DNA from: Pagrus major
Taxonomy: Eukaryota > Chordata > Actinopteri > Spariformes > Sparidae
NCBI RefSeq assembly: GCF_040436345.1
Contig: NC_133223.1
Location: forward strand, 18,391,113-18,455,112
DNA length: 64,000 bases
Reading direction: 5' to 3'
Part shown: piece after piece, positions 26,589 through 39,600 of the stretch
Layout: every line of letters starts with the position of its first letter
Position numbering within the stretch: the first letter of the stretch is position 1
Notes under the pieces: model-generated
Database searches by the model: none
What the model was told of the DNA's origin: nothing
The model's input: only the letters and a program-made list of their open reading frames with translations
Program-made: the position numbers and the translations under genes

Positions 26589-26594
26589 AATAAA
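26589..26594 (+). other. Polyadenylation signal of atp5f1b
   Basis: AATAAA lies 127 nt after the stop codon and is followed by a T-rich stretch, so the 3'UTR is about 150 nt. The convergent ccdc89 transcript ends just to the right. Confidence 0.75.
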
Positions 26595-26680
26595 AAGTTT
26601 CATTGTGATATATCCCCTTATTTTTTGCCATTTTTCATTATTGGGATTGTCAGTGACCAAATACTCTTGGTGGAAATGAT

Positions 26681-26686
26681 TTTAAT
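26681..26686 (-). other. Candidate polyadenylation signal of ccdc89
   Basis: ATTAAA on the minus strand lies about 44 nt after the ccdc89 stop. ATTAAA is the commonest variant signal. The two convergent genes would then end within about 100 bp of each other without overlap. Confidence 0.45.
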
Positions 26687-26729
26687 GAAAATGTTAGTAA
26701 GAGAACATACACTTCCACAATGCCAAAGT

Positions 26730-29497
26730 TTAGCCCGTCATGTGGAAAAGTTTCTTATTTAACTCTCTTTCTTGTGTAATGAGTTTGGTGCTGTGTTCTT
26801 TGAAGGCTTCAAAATCCTGTAAAATGATGACAGAAGTAAATTAGTTGAGAATGTTCTCAGCCATCTATGGGCCATTGTCAATTTCACTTTCCAATATTGT
26901 AGATTCCCACAAACCTTTTTGAACATCCTAAATTTTAGTGTTGATTCATCAAGAGCAGACTGGAGAGATGTCACTTTCAGGTCTGCGTTAATGGCTTCTG
27001 CTTCCCGTTCAAACCTGAGGAAAGGTCAGCGACAAATATAGACGGGTTGTTACATTACTGAGGATTTTTCTTAAAATAGTAGTGTTGATGCCCAGTTTAC
27101 CTGTCCTCTGCTTCGACCCGAGCTTTTTTCTCTTCTTTCCATTTCGTCTCCAGCTGCTGGATTTCCTCTTGTTTGTCCTATATTGAAGATATTTTTGCAT
27201 GACTGGTTCATCTGTGCAGAGCTGTGATTTTAGTTAGTAGAACAAATGCTCTTTAAAATCACCTGTATTACTTTCCCTCTTTCCATAGACAGACTTAATA
27301 ACTTATCCTTCTCTTTGTTGAGTCTCGTTATGCTTTCTCTCACGTTGTTTTCCTTCAAAGCTTGCTCTTCTTCAGCTTTTTGTAGCTTCAGCTTCAAGTC
27401 TGATCATGGGAAAAATGCCAAGAGTTTACAAGTTCTTGCATTTTGTAGCACTTCAGAGAATTATAAACATTAAATACTCACCTTGGCACATCTCTACAAC
27501 ATCTCTTTGCTGTTTCTGAGCATTATGTAATTGATCAAGAAGCGATGCCTCCTTAGCTTGATGCTCAGTTGCTTGTTCCAGGAGTTTTGACTGGCATCTA
27601 GCCAATTTCTCCCTTAAACAAAGACGTAAAATATAGTATCAAAACCAATAGTTTTTTTTTTTCAATCAAGGGACTAATCATTAAGTCTATAAAATATTAA
27701 CAATATTACAATTTCCAGGAGCTCAAGGTAAAGTCTTTTTCACATTTTAAATGCTGTAACTGGTAAATTTTGGGTAGTTTTACAGGATAAATTACTTATA
27801 AATATGTCAAAATTACCAAAATTGTTTTTGATCAATTTTCTGTCGATCGACCAATAGATATGTCAGCACTAATATTAACTGACACTGATTCTTCTTCTTA
27901 CCGATATTCCTTTTCCTTATTTGTGTGTTTCTCCCTCAGCTGTTTGATGTCTTGCAACAGTTTTTGAACGTACACTTCTTTATCTTGCAATTTTTGGGAG
28001 AAAAGCGAATCATTTTCTGACTGCAGCTTTTCGTTTTCCAGCTTTAACTGGGCATTATGATTTTTGTGCTCGTCCATGAATGCAATAATTGCTTGATTGT
28101 TGGCAGCTAAATCCATGAATCTCTTCTCTATGAGCTCTGCTTTCTTTCTTTCGCCGTCCAGTTCTCTCTGGCCGTCTGTTAGTTGGCCTTCCAGCTCAGT
28201 ATTGATTTTCTGCTGAGCTTGATATCGATGGAGCAGCTCATCAGCTCGATGTTTTAGTATGCAGATTAGACTTGACTGTTCGTCTATCCTGGACCGCAGC
28301 GTCTCTGTTGTATCCTCCACAGAAAGGCTTTGAAGTTTCTCTAGTGACTTCTGAATACAGTCCATATGCTGGGAACAAGAGAAAAAGCAATGTGTTAAAA
28401 CCTGACAAACAGGCCCCTTTGGCAGCTTCTTAGTGAAGTTACGCTGTGTTTGGACAAGGGCCCGCATGTTACTGTTTTTTTGAGGCCAACACTGACGAGG
28501 TTATAAAATCTGATATAGATATTGATAACAGTGGAGAGAAGTGTGATCATGATATCAACTGAAGCGGATATTTTACAAGGGAAAAATAAACTTTTGCTCC
28601 CTGGTGGGCAAATTTTGTTATGATATAACTTTTTTTAAACGCCGTCAAAAATTGTTGGTTATGTTTCTATACTTTTACTCATCGGTTGTTTTATTGATTT
28701 GCATTTGGTTTGGACAGTCAAGTGACATAACTTCCAAGGAGGAATAGGTATCACTTATTACTAAATATTTACTAAGTAAATAGATATTATTTTTATTAGT
28801 TACTTTATTTTTATTAGTTAGTAACCTAGTTGTGTTACTAGTTAACTTAAAGGTAAACTATGTAGTTTTGGGGAAGAAATTTTAATCAGAAAAGAAAGAT
28901 CTTTATTGGCTGAATTTTATGCCAAAACAAATTAAACAAACAAACTCTTCGTTTTCATGACAAAATAAACTGAATAAACAAACTGACCTTAAAGGGCAAC
29001 ACAATTTCATACTGTGTAACTTTGTTTAAATGTGGCGGACCCTGCCACCTGTCTAGCTTCAAACAGTGTTCTGGGGACCTTATTTTCCTCTGAGAACAGC
29101 TTGTTTATTCAGTTATGGAAAAATTGATATTTCTGAGTCTGTATTATTACCTCATTAATATTGTAAATATTAAAATTCTGGGTTTGAATTTCTTCTCCAA
29201 AACTACATATTGCTCCTTTAAGGTATTAAGTATGGTGATCACCATGACTGAAGAGAGCGGGAGACGATAAAATTGAAGACATTAAAATCTCTATAATACC
29301 AGTCGTATGCGATAAAAGACAATGTGTGAAGGTAAGTGAGATATTCTTGACATTAACTGTGTATTTAGGACACAGCTAGCCTTAACCAGCGAGTTAGCTA
29401 AACTAGCTAACGATGTTATCAGTCAAGTTGTACATACCTCCGTCGTCCTGTCTTCCAGCTTCATGAATTTTTCTGCATTTCTCTGTGGAGTTGCCAT
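26730..29497 (-). CDS. ccdc89: Coiled-coil domain-containing protein 89, complete
   Basis: Coding exons 5' to 3': 29497-29438, 28368-27902, 27612-27482, 27399-27263, 27177-27101, 27014-26915 and 26816-26730. Together they are 1,059 nt, 352 residues, close to the 374 of human CCDC89. Diagnostic matches recalled from the mammalian protein are LRSRIDEQSSLICILKHRAD near the N-terminus, NEKLQSENDSLFSQ, LLSLSMERGKVIQ, and the end FKEHSTKLITQERELNKKL. Almost the whole chain is rich in Glu, Lys, Gln and Leu with heptad character, so it is a long coiled coil. There is no signal peptide or membrane segment. The mammalian protein is also known as a Hey1-binding protein (BOIP), expressed mainly in testis; the role in fish is unknown. 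The start ATG opens MATPQRNAEKFMKLEDRTTE, and the exon ends exactly on a codon. Confidence 0.88.
28847..29221. mobile_element. Inverted-repeat element, family C copy 1
   Basis: The left end TTAAAGGTAAACTATGTAGT is mirrored on the right by ACTACATATTGCTCCTTTAA. The interior (GTGGCGGACCCTGCCACCT, TTCAAACAGTGTTCTGGGGA) matches 47050-47357 closely. It lies in the first intron of ccdc89. Confidence 0.8.
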
Positions 29498-30553
29498 GAT
29501 GACTAACAATTAAATGTAAAGTACTTCCTGTCGGTTTCACATGGGGAAAAAAAACCCACACTTCCTCAAGAGACTCGGTTCCTCATTTCGGAGAAAGCAT
29601 CTCCGAAGTTTCAGTTGCTCGGTCGCTAATGGCAACTACCGCAGAGCTGGACTCTCCTGAGATTTAGCAGCAGAGCAGGTGAAGACGTGTCGGTGTCGCC
29701 GCTCGGCCACATGATGGAGGTGTTGGGCTTTATATCAGCCGCTAGGTGCTGTGAAGGTATGGGCCATCTCGAAAAGACACGGTGGAAGAAGCAGCAGTAC
29801 TTTTACTCGGGTGCATATTTGTTTTGGAGTATTGAAATTGTGTGAGGCGATTGTCTCTATGGTCGCTGTTCATGTTGAGACCTTTCGGCGCCATTAATGC
29901 AACTGTTTTATTCACAAGTCATTTGTGTATCTAATCTTTAGGGAAAATGTTAATAGCCGATTCCTATCGATCTAAAGAGCGCACAAATAATTTAAGGCAT
30001 TTCCACTTTTTTTTTTAATTTTTTTTTTAGCTTTGGTTACATGTGTAAAACACTTGACAATGTCCTGCCATTTTCTTGTCGTAGCTTTATCAAACTTGAT
30101 GTGTGTAAAACAAGGCTCCATGCTCGGACTCGGACCAGAGACATCGGGTTTAACGTGACTCGTCTGTGCCTTCAGGTCACCCTAACTTGCCGCTTCCCGT
30201 AGTTTTACTTTGTTATTGCTGACATCATTATCTTCCCTCAAAGCGGCCGTAGAAACCCCCGTGCTTTCCCGACTGCGGGGGCAAATAAACAGTGATGATA
30301 GCCCGCTGTGAGTGAAAAATCACTGGCACACAGGACAAGTCGGACCTGCTTGGTATTATGCAGATTCCAGGGCCAGAGGGATTTATCCGGAGGGCCGAGG
30401 CTGGCTTGGGGGAGCGGCTGTCCTGGCCTTTGTGCACGCCCCTTTTCATCAACTAGCGGGCCAAGAAAGACAGACAGAAGAAAGCAACAGCATCCCAGCC
30501 CCAGTCCCTACAGCTCCTCCATCTGCACAGCGGAGCTGGACGGACCAGCCAGA
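29498..30553. promoter_or_regulatory. Shared divergent promoter region of ccdc89 and lrp2
   Basis: The two start codons face away from each other across 1,056 bp. The part near 29580-29760 and 30060-30560 has more CG dinucleotides than the surrounding AT-rich introns. No TATA box is apparent on either side. The 5'UTRs of both genes lie inside, but their starts cannot be fixed by eye, and the lrp2 leader could include an extra non-coding exon. Confidence 0.45.
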
Positions 30554-30623
30554 ATGTGGAGAGCAGTGCTACTTAAACTCTTCCTCGTCTTCATATGCTG
30601 TGTTAGATGGTGCCACTCTGAAG
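30554..30623 (+). CDS. lrp2 exon 1: signal peptide
   Basis: The exon encodes [16 protein letters not shown] followed by VRWCHSE, a typical secretory signal: a positive N-region, a hydrophobic core, and small or polar residues near cleavage. It ends in phase 1 before GTAAGT and joins GA of exon 2 to make Gly. A 4.8-kb intron follows. An overlapping longer frame (30312-30716) starts upstream in another phase and is not coding. Confidence 0.85.
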
Positions 30624-33600
30624 GTAAGTGGTGTGATAGGCCTATATGTATATATTTTATATTTTTTTTATATATATTATATTTTTTTCTGCTCACACAT
30701 GCTGTCAGCTGAGTGATTCATTGAGGACCTGCAGAGTTGTGCTACGAGTGATTCACCCTGTGCACTTGTTGCTCATCAAAACAAACCAGCTTTTGAGCTT
30801 TTGTTGCTGATTTTAATGTATTTTTCTTGAACAAAGACGAGAAAGTATCCATCCAACGAGTAACAGTTCAGCTATGACAGGAATCAAAGTGGATAAATCA
30901 ACTAAACGCATGGAAATAACCTTGCTGATGATTCAAAAAGCCACTTATTTTTTTATTTTTTATTTTTTTTTATAATTGAACCACCCATTCCCCTTCAGTA
31001 ATTTTGGTGAGGCCACTCGGTAAAGTAAGTCTGGCTCCAGAGCTACATGTTTTGCCACATAGTATTACTTTAAAGGTTGAGCACAAAGCCTTCCTCACAC
31101 AGATTGGAAGTTCTCTTGAGGAACTTTTGCCTGAGCTTTACTGTTGCTAGGTAACAGAAAAGAGCATGTGACTTACAGACAATCTGTGAGGACTGAGAGC
31201 CACTGGTACAAATCTCATTCAGTGGAGCAGATTTTATGCCGCAAACCACTGATTCAGACTTGATTCCATGCTCGAGGAAGAACTTAATTCTCTAATGTAC
31301 AACGGGGGCAGATAAAATGCTCAGATACTGCTCTTTAAACATGACAGTCTTGTGTTTGTCTCCTGTGTTTGTAGCCCAGCTAGAGCCTACTTCTCAAATT
31401 GTAATCTGCTTTCTTTTTGCTCAACCCTTAGTATGTAAGCTCCTTAGTGTGAATCAAGCAACTAATTACACTGCAGCTGCCGCAGAAAGGAACCATTTCG
31501 ACCTAAGGGGCAGTTTGGAGTAAAGGAAAAATTGTTTTACCAAGAGTAGGATCATGGCTATGGTTTACTTATTTATTTATAGTGAAATATCCTGGACTAT
31601 TTCCTCAGTGGCTAACAGATGCACAAAAAACAGAAAAGGTGGACTGTCCATGCCAAAAGACAATATAACAGTGTTGACACTGAGACTGTAGCATTTAGAA
31701 AATTCACTTGGCATTTCCTTTGAAGTGCAGCAGTCAGAGTACTTGTTGCTGAAATATACTGATGACAACTGAGGTGTACAAAGTGATGACTTGACTAAAA
31801 CCACAGACTGAGTAGACTTTGTCAGCATGTTCACGGTTGATCACTAGCTTGGATTTGTTGTGATTAACAGGCAGTGATGTAGACTGCTTAAAAGAAATTC
31901 ACAGCGCTTCCTGAAGGCTTTCCGGTGGTGTGTGAATCAGACTGAAAGATGTCTCAATCATATGCCCGGAAAGATTAGTAATGGTTTATATTTGTAGTTT
32001 TACTGTGAGAGTACGTGGTACTTTCTCTAATCTCTGCCTGATCCTCCACAAGAATCCTTTAGTTTGATAATTGTTTCGTCCATGACCTTCTGTCACACAT
32101 TATCCAGCCCTTGTTGTTGATACTGTTGCAGAGTGCTTACACTGGCATTAATAGCTAATGTGTCACTCTGAGGGGATTTAATGGTGCTGGTTTGTTAACT
32201 ATCTTCTGCTGTTTTTGCTGTTCCAGACATGTTTTGGCAGTAAATTGAGTTGTTTTTCCCCATTAATCATTGGCCAGTGCAATCTTAATAACCTATTAAG
32301 TGCACAGTAAGAACTTTAATGGTGTTACCAATTAGGTTTTTATTATTATGAAACAGACTAACGACTAGTTTTTTGTTCAGGTGTCGGGCTAGACTGTCTT
32401 GAGTCTGTAATGACATCGTTAATATGTCTTCTGTTACGTTCAGACTTTACAATGCACACAAACTTGGCCAGCACGTGCATTTTAAACCTCACACATGCCG
32501 GCTTCTTTCCGGTGTGGGAGCCTAAATCCTTGTGCAACAGTTACACTGCGTTAGAAACAGGAACACAGTTGGCACAAACGGAGAGCAAATCCTTTCTTTT
32601 CCTGCAGCTCCCCAAGTCTAGGTTACAGACACTGAGGATGGAGTTTAGCCTCCAGTAAACAGTTGGTGAACTGAGACTTACTGTACAGATAAAGAATAAG
32701 TCGTCCAGTGACTCATTGCATTGTGACAGCTTAATCTATGTCCCTTTTCACTCATATATTTGTTGAGACACATACCAAAAATCATGTAGAGTATTCCTCA
32801 GTTCTAACCAGACTGAGGCTTTATTCCTCACTCTATTTATTCCTCCCTTTTGCTCCCATGCCACTGCCAAAGCCCCTTGGTTTTTCACTGTTTTGTGTGT
32901 AGCAGTAAGAGCCAAAGTCACTTGTTTGGCAATTGACTGCATTCTGCTGCATTGATTTCCATATGAAATAGGCAGCAGCACTCCGCTCTGACAGCGTGGA
33001 CGGGTCCAGCGTTTCATGCTGCCAGCAGCCGTTTTCTCCACTTTTCTTACACACACATTCAGCGAGTGCAGAGGGCAGCGCCAAAACAAGACGGTATTGA
33101 TGAAAGCTCGAAGACATCTTTCAGGCGCCCCACGTGACGAGAGAGAGATGTTTCAGCGTGGACAGGTGTTTTCTTAATGGGTGGCTGTGAGAGGGGAGCT
33201 TAGTTTCCACTTTTTTTTTTTTAACCTTATCAGAGGAAGTAAGCCTTACTGTACTCTGCTTTCTGCTGCCCACCTCTAAAGTGGCTTTTTTAGGGTGACA
33301 CTTCCAGTTATGAGTTCGCTTCCCTGCTGGCACCTCTTTTGTGCCATTGTGATTTCACTGTGGGGTATAAGGCGATTGGGGGGCTTCATTCTAATGAAAA
33401 TTCCTCTACTGCTCTTCTTTGTTGGGCAATAGTAGGGCGTCCTTATCTTCCTGCATGGATAGTGCGGTGCTCTCTCCTGCTGTGGGTTTAAGTTGCTAAT
33501 TAGGAAAAGACAAGGCTAAAAAAGAAGGGAAAGGAAAACATGAAATCACAAGAACGCTCAAACAAAAAGCACCGATCATCAGACTCAGATTAAACATTCT

Positions 33601-36600
33601 TATTCGCAGATTTGCACCCTGGCCTTTGTCTTCTATAATATTGTCTGACATAGTGAAATTGTGACAGGTTTTAAAGGATGAAGACATCAAAATTTGTGGA
33701 TTAAGGGACAGATACAAAGAAGACGTTCTTTTCAGCATGTAAGAAGAACCCTCGCACAAGATAGTGCTGCTGAAAGGTTCAGCTTCAGTGTATCTGTCAC
33801 CTTTCCCAGAAGTAATGCTGTCAGGAAACACTGGCTGCATTTGAAAGCCTCCAGCAGATTGGTTTCTCCTTGGCATATGTGGTTTTAAATTGTCAGCCTA
33901 GGCAATGTATGGCAGCTATAAGCGTTTTGATCTTTCCCAAAGCAGATTCTGATAGTGTTACATCATATTTTATTGTAATGTTACATAGTCCCCATTTTAA
34001 TGACACCATCTTTCTCTTTTTTTTGAAACTTTATCGTCCTGTACAGACAATGGTTTTGTGTCTGCACACTCAAAACCTGAATATATTGAATGTGTCCTGC
34101 ATAGTTGAGGGAAATTTCATATTTTGTGTTTGATAAAGCGCATCTCTTAGCTGTTTGCATACTGTATGCAACAGTTGCCACTGCTGCCATGCTATAGATG
34201 ATGCTGAAACCTTCACTGCCTTGCAACAAAGGCCCCCTTTGAGCAGATTGTGAGCAATTTTATCATTAGTAAACTGAGCAGGAAAAAAAGGTTTGCCTCC
34301 TGGGTAGCTGCAGAAGGAGTTAAATACGCAGCTTGATTTACTGGGTTGGTCATAAAGCAGTTTGGTGGTTTGATGCAAAGCTTTTAGTGTAGTAGCACAG
34401 GCAGTGACCCTTTCTTTAAAAGGGAACATTATATAAAGGAGATGATAAACATCTGACTGTAAATACAATCAAAGTCTCATACACACAGCATTTATCAAAC
34501 CAATAGGTTTTTGCTTTGTAGATTAATTATTTCCAGTAGTTTACCATAAAGACTCATTTCTTTGCTCAGGTCAACAATGCACATGATGGCATACATTTTT
34601 TAACAGTTTTTTTTTTACAGATTGTCTCTATATTTTCTTGTAACTAGTAACTTCAAACCATTATAGTGGAATTGCAGAGCTATAGATAAGGGGTACTTAG
34701 ACTAACTCCAATGTCTTGCAAGTGTAGTAAGCTATTTGATCAAGAAGGAAGAATGTTTCCAAATTGCTGGATAAGACAGGACAGAGATAGACCACCGACC
34801 CCAAGCGTGCACCACCAATCACCACCTCACAGCTCTCTTCACGAAGAATTTGGGTTGAAATTGCTGCGGTACCACCCAGTACCACTATTTATTCCAATTA
34901 CATTTCAGACCGGACAAGATCAGCGTATGCCATAAATCAGGCTGTCAGAGAGACAATCAGAATTACGCATTCCTATTTGGACGGGTCTGATGGAGTGCTC
35001 TGCCACTGAACTATGCTGCCTGAATCAATCTCCCCTGGAAAACGTCTGGGAAGGTAGAGTGGTGGTGCCTTATCTCTACAGATGCCACTCACGAGAACAT
35101 CAAAAGGAGGCTCGCGATGAATGCGGTGAAGGTTGTGTAACTGTTGGGGGGGGATGGCTGGCACGCTTGTCTCCAAGGCTTGTCAATGCTGTTAAAAACA
35201 TGCTTCATCAGTAAAAGGCATCCATACCCCCATATGCAATGTTCCTGGTAAATATAGTGGCTAGTATTTAAGAATTTATCAATTCTTAAAAGCTTTTTTC
35301 CCCATCAAGGGTCCTTGAGGAGAAGAATGTACAGGAAGACAAGTTTCGGACATAATTAAATAAAAATAACAATGGAAAAATCAATGATGGAAAACACTTT
35401 GGATAAAAGCTCTAATAGCATGTACATTTTGATTGTGTGTAGGATGTGAATTGGGGCAGTTCCGCTGCGGGACAGGCCGATGTATACCAGGTGACTGGCA
35501 CTGTGATGGCACATCAGACTGCGTGGATGACTCTGATGAACACGACTGCCGTGAGTTACTCATTATATCACACAGGGTTGGGATATATAGTGGTGGACGA
35601 AACACTCAGATCCTACACTTCAAATTTATTTTATCATCGACAAAATAGACTTAAAGTATTGATAGTCAAAATGTACCTCTATAGTTTCATAAAATTGAAA
35701 CAAGGAAATACTAAAAATAAATGAAATGCTCTCTGTGTGTTCCCACAGCTCAGGTAACATGTGATGAAAGTCATTTCCAGTGTTTGAGTGACGGCGAGTG
35801 TATCCCCGATGTGTGGGTGTGTGATGATGAGGAGGACTGTGAGGATGGCTCAGACGAGAGGCAACACTGCCGTAAGTACATTTTTTTACATCATGAGCAT
35901 TTCTTCAAGGGAATATGTATATGTTTGATGGTAAATATATCAAGTCAATATTCTAATTGTCTTTCAGATATGTAGTTTTTAATATTTTCCATTGCACATA
36001 TAGATATTATCTGCTTGGTCCAGTGCCTCATTGAAACTACTGTATATCACACTTGTTTTAACTGAATTATTTAAATCCAGGATATAATTTTTATGGCTGC
36101 ACAATTAGATTTAATATTCCTAGATGTGTTAATGAAGGTTTGAATGATAAGATCTTTAAGATAGACCCACCAAATACAAATACTGGACTGAGGAAGTTAA
36201 AGAATTAGATGATTGTTCAGTTCTTATAGCTACTGTTAAAGTAGAACAAACTTTTAGTTGCATATGAAAATTATATGAATAAAACCTTTACTATGTGCTG
36301 CTAAGTCACTGTCCAATCTGTCACCAGCTGGAAGGACGTGTACCAGCGGCCAGTTCAGCTGTAGTAACGGGGCATGCATCCCAGGAGAGTACCGATGTGA
36401 TCGTCTGTCGGACTGCTCAGATGGGTCTGATGAGAGAGACTGTCGTAAGTCTTCTCCAGGGTGGTTTCCCTTTTTTTTTTCTTTTTTTTTTTAACTCAGG
36501 CTCCTGTGGCATTTTAATCAATTTGTTAAGATTAAGAGGCTTGCTGACTGACAGAATGGGCCACAATATGCTTCTTGTTGTCAGAGGTTGATTGCAGATT

Positions 36601-39600
36601 CCTTGGTGGATTAGTCAAGCTGAAGTTCAGCTGCTATGCCATTATTGTGCCGACATGGTAGACTCGCAGCACTACACACTGTGGTAATCTCACAATTGCA
36701 TAAAGAGCGCTGTGGCGACTGCTGTTGTTATGGTGTGAGCCTTAAATTTGAGTCACTTATCCTTCCCATTCGCCAAGCTTCTCACATTTTAAAAGCTGAA
36801 AAGAGCACAGCTGTCAGGCCGATTTGAGTACATAGTGTGGCCCTGATGATGATTTAATCTTTCAGATTACCCCGAGTGTGCACAGCTGAGGTGTGCTAAT
36901 GGGGCCTGCTACAACCTGACCCAGCGATGTGACCATGTACTTGACTGCCGAGATGGCTCTGATGAGGCCAATTGCAGTAAGAAGCCAGATTCTTGAACAG
37001 CTCAAGTGGAGGTTTTTTTCGAGCCTTCCAAAATATGCAATGCCATCAGCAGCATGACGTCATCACCAAAGTTTTTTTTCCCCTTTTTCTGATGTGTTTT
37101 CTTTAGCACAGCACTGCAATACAGGCCTGTTCCAATGTCATAACGGGGTGTGTGTTCCTCAACGCTATGTCTGTGACCATGACGATGACTGTGGAGACCG
37201 AAGTGATGAGCTAAACTGCAGTATGTAGCCTCTATCTTTAATCAAACCCACTGTCTGTCTTATGCCGCTCATCTTCACCAAGATGTACTTGTAACTTACT
37301 CTCTGATCCTTTCTGTGTATTAATATTCTCCACTTCACCTGCAGCATATCCCACATGTAGAGGGAACTACTTCACCTGCCCCAGTGGCCGCTGTATCCAC
37401 CAAGTCTGGGTTTGTGATGGAGAAGACGACTGTGAGGACAATGCAGATGAAAAAGGCTGTGGTATGGACACAATAGTTCGAAAGGAAATTCATAAATTTA
37501 GTCAAAAATGTTTAGCTGGTTAAGGAACACTAGAGAACACACTCAAGCTCTCTGTGTGAACCTGATTCATCTCCAGTCTCCATGGTTGGTTTGTGCTTGC
37601 AAGACACTATGCCTGTGCTCCTTTAAGTGTGTTATTCAAATGCCTCTTTGTGGCACAAGATCGCGCAGCCCCCCAAAGGGCTTTAGAATTCCTCCACACG
37701 GCTGTGAAGAGTGTGTGTTTTTAGAGGATGGGCTGCAGAAGCCCTCTGAGCCCCCATGTGACCCCCTCAAAGCTCCACTCCCCTGCATCGATTTAAAGTG
37801 ACAGTAATTTCCCTGACAATGAAGTCCCAGTGACAGTTTTTGTTAAGACCAGCGCTGCATTCCTGTGGAGATATAACTGCCTGTAATACACACTGAATAT
37901 ATTTTAATTCCTAACAGTCTAACTTGTGTGAAACTCTCATTTTTCTATGTGTGAGCTTGCACAGACAAAATTGATGGATATGTTTTGTCTGCAGATAACG
38001 TCCAGCGGGAGTGTTACCCAGGAGAGTGGCCCTGCCCATCCTCTGGCCTGTGTATCCCCATGGATCAGCTGTGTGATGGAACAGCTCACTGTCCCGAGGG
38101 AGAGGATGAAACTAACACCACTGCTGGGCGCAACTGCAGTTAGTACCAACACAACTAACGTCAAGTACACATCATGACATCCAATATCACCATGTTATCG
38201 TCACTTATCTGGTTTCTGCTTCGGTCAGGTATCTGGAGATGTGCCTCTCTGAGCTGTGAGCATCGTTGTCATGCTTCCCCTGATGGAGGGACCTGTTCTT
38301 GTCCTTCTGGATACATTGTCAGCAGCAACAATAGTCGCTCATGTATAGGTATATATCCTTCATTGACTTTACATCACACTTGCTCAATGATTGAGATTTT
38401 TTCCTCATATAAACGATGTAAGGATATGTTGGGCTATTCAGTGCTTTTTTATGAAACTTTGGCCCAGTAACTGAGACAAGCAGTAGATAGTGCTGGAAAC
38501 CTTTTCCCCTTTCATACCTTTTTATTTTGGTATGAGTTTTCTCCTTAACATGCTGTTTACAACAGAGATACTCAGTCACAGGATACCAGAAATACACAGA
38601 AAAAAAGCCTTTACCCAAATAAGACTTTAACTTTTAAACCATGAAACTGGATTCTTATTCTGGTCAGAGCCTAATCAACTCAAATCAGGTTTGCAAGATC
38701 TGCAAGTGCACATGAAATCTGATTTTTTTGTTTGGACTCAAAAGTACAGCACTCATACTGTTTGTACTCGTAGCTGAGTTTAAAAGAAATGAAGTGGAGG
38801 GATGGAAATGTTTTGTTGATTTATATCTAATCACAGCTTTATGTTGTCCTAAAAATGTGTAATCTGACTCAGATAAACAATTCAGAGTTTAATCCTCATC
38901 TGCTGTGACTTTTGATCTGATGCTGAAGACTTTGACGACTGTTCAAGATGGGGCGTGTGTGACCAGCTGTGTGAGGACCGCATAGGCTCCCATCGCTGCA
39001 GCTGTCGAGAAGGCTATACCCTGGAGCAGCACAGATACTGTAGGGCTGATGTCTCAAGTGAGTGTCATTTCCTCTCAGATTAAACAGATCGTCTTAACAT
39101 ACAGTACGCTCACATTTTAAATGTGTGACTGATCCATCCAAATAAGGCCCATTAGCATAGCCCCCTTTCCTGTTTGCCAACCACCGCGGCTGCCTTACTG
39201 AGCGTCTGCACTTCTTTCTGGTGCATTGTTGCGTACTGAATGTTGTTTTAGTTAGTCTCTTGCCTTTGTGGAACATAGAAAGAGTGTTGACTGAGAGGCC
39301 GACCTCTCTGCCTTTAGCTTTGGTGAAAAGAGTGTGTAATGATAGCGGCTAGAAAGTACTCTACCTTCATTAGTCTGAGTCAGGGATCTGAATTAATGTG
39401 TGCTACATTCTGTAACTTTCCACTGATATTTTAGTTGAGCAAACATACTAAAAGATTGATGTCTTTTTTAATACAAATCATGCTCTGGTTCTAACCTGAA
39501 ATTAATTAACTTCTTCATGCTGTGTTTTGTAACTAACTGGTTTTTTGTTTCCTTTGCAGCTGGAGTCCCTTACTTGATATATTCTAATGGCAGAGACCTG

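Noticed and set aside
30312..30716. Two long overlapping plus-strand frames of 134 codons at the start of lrp2.
   Set aside because: They lie in the 5'UTR and cross the exon 1 donor in frames different from the signal peptide. They have no homology, and low stop density in this GC-richer stretch explains them.
38340..38928. ATATCCTT near the donor of lrp2 exon 9, like a U12-type AT-AC intron.
   Set aside because: Using it breaks the frame at DFDDC, and no U12 branch site is seen. The GT donor at 38349 and the AG before 38929 give the correct EGF junction.
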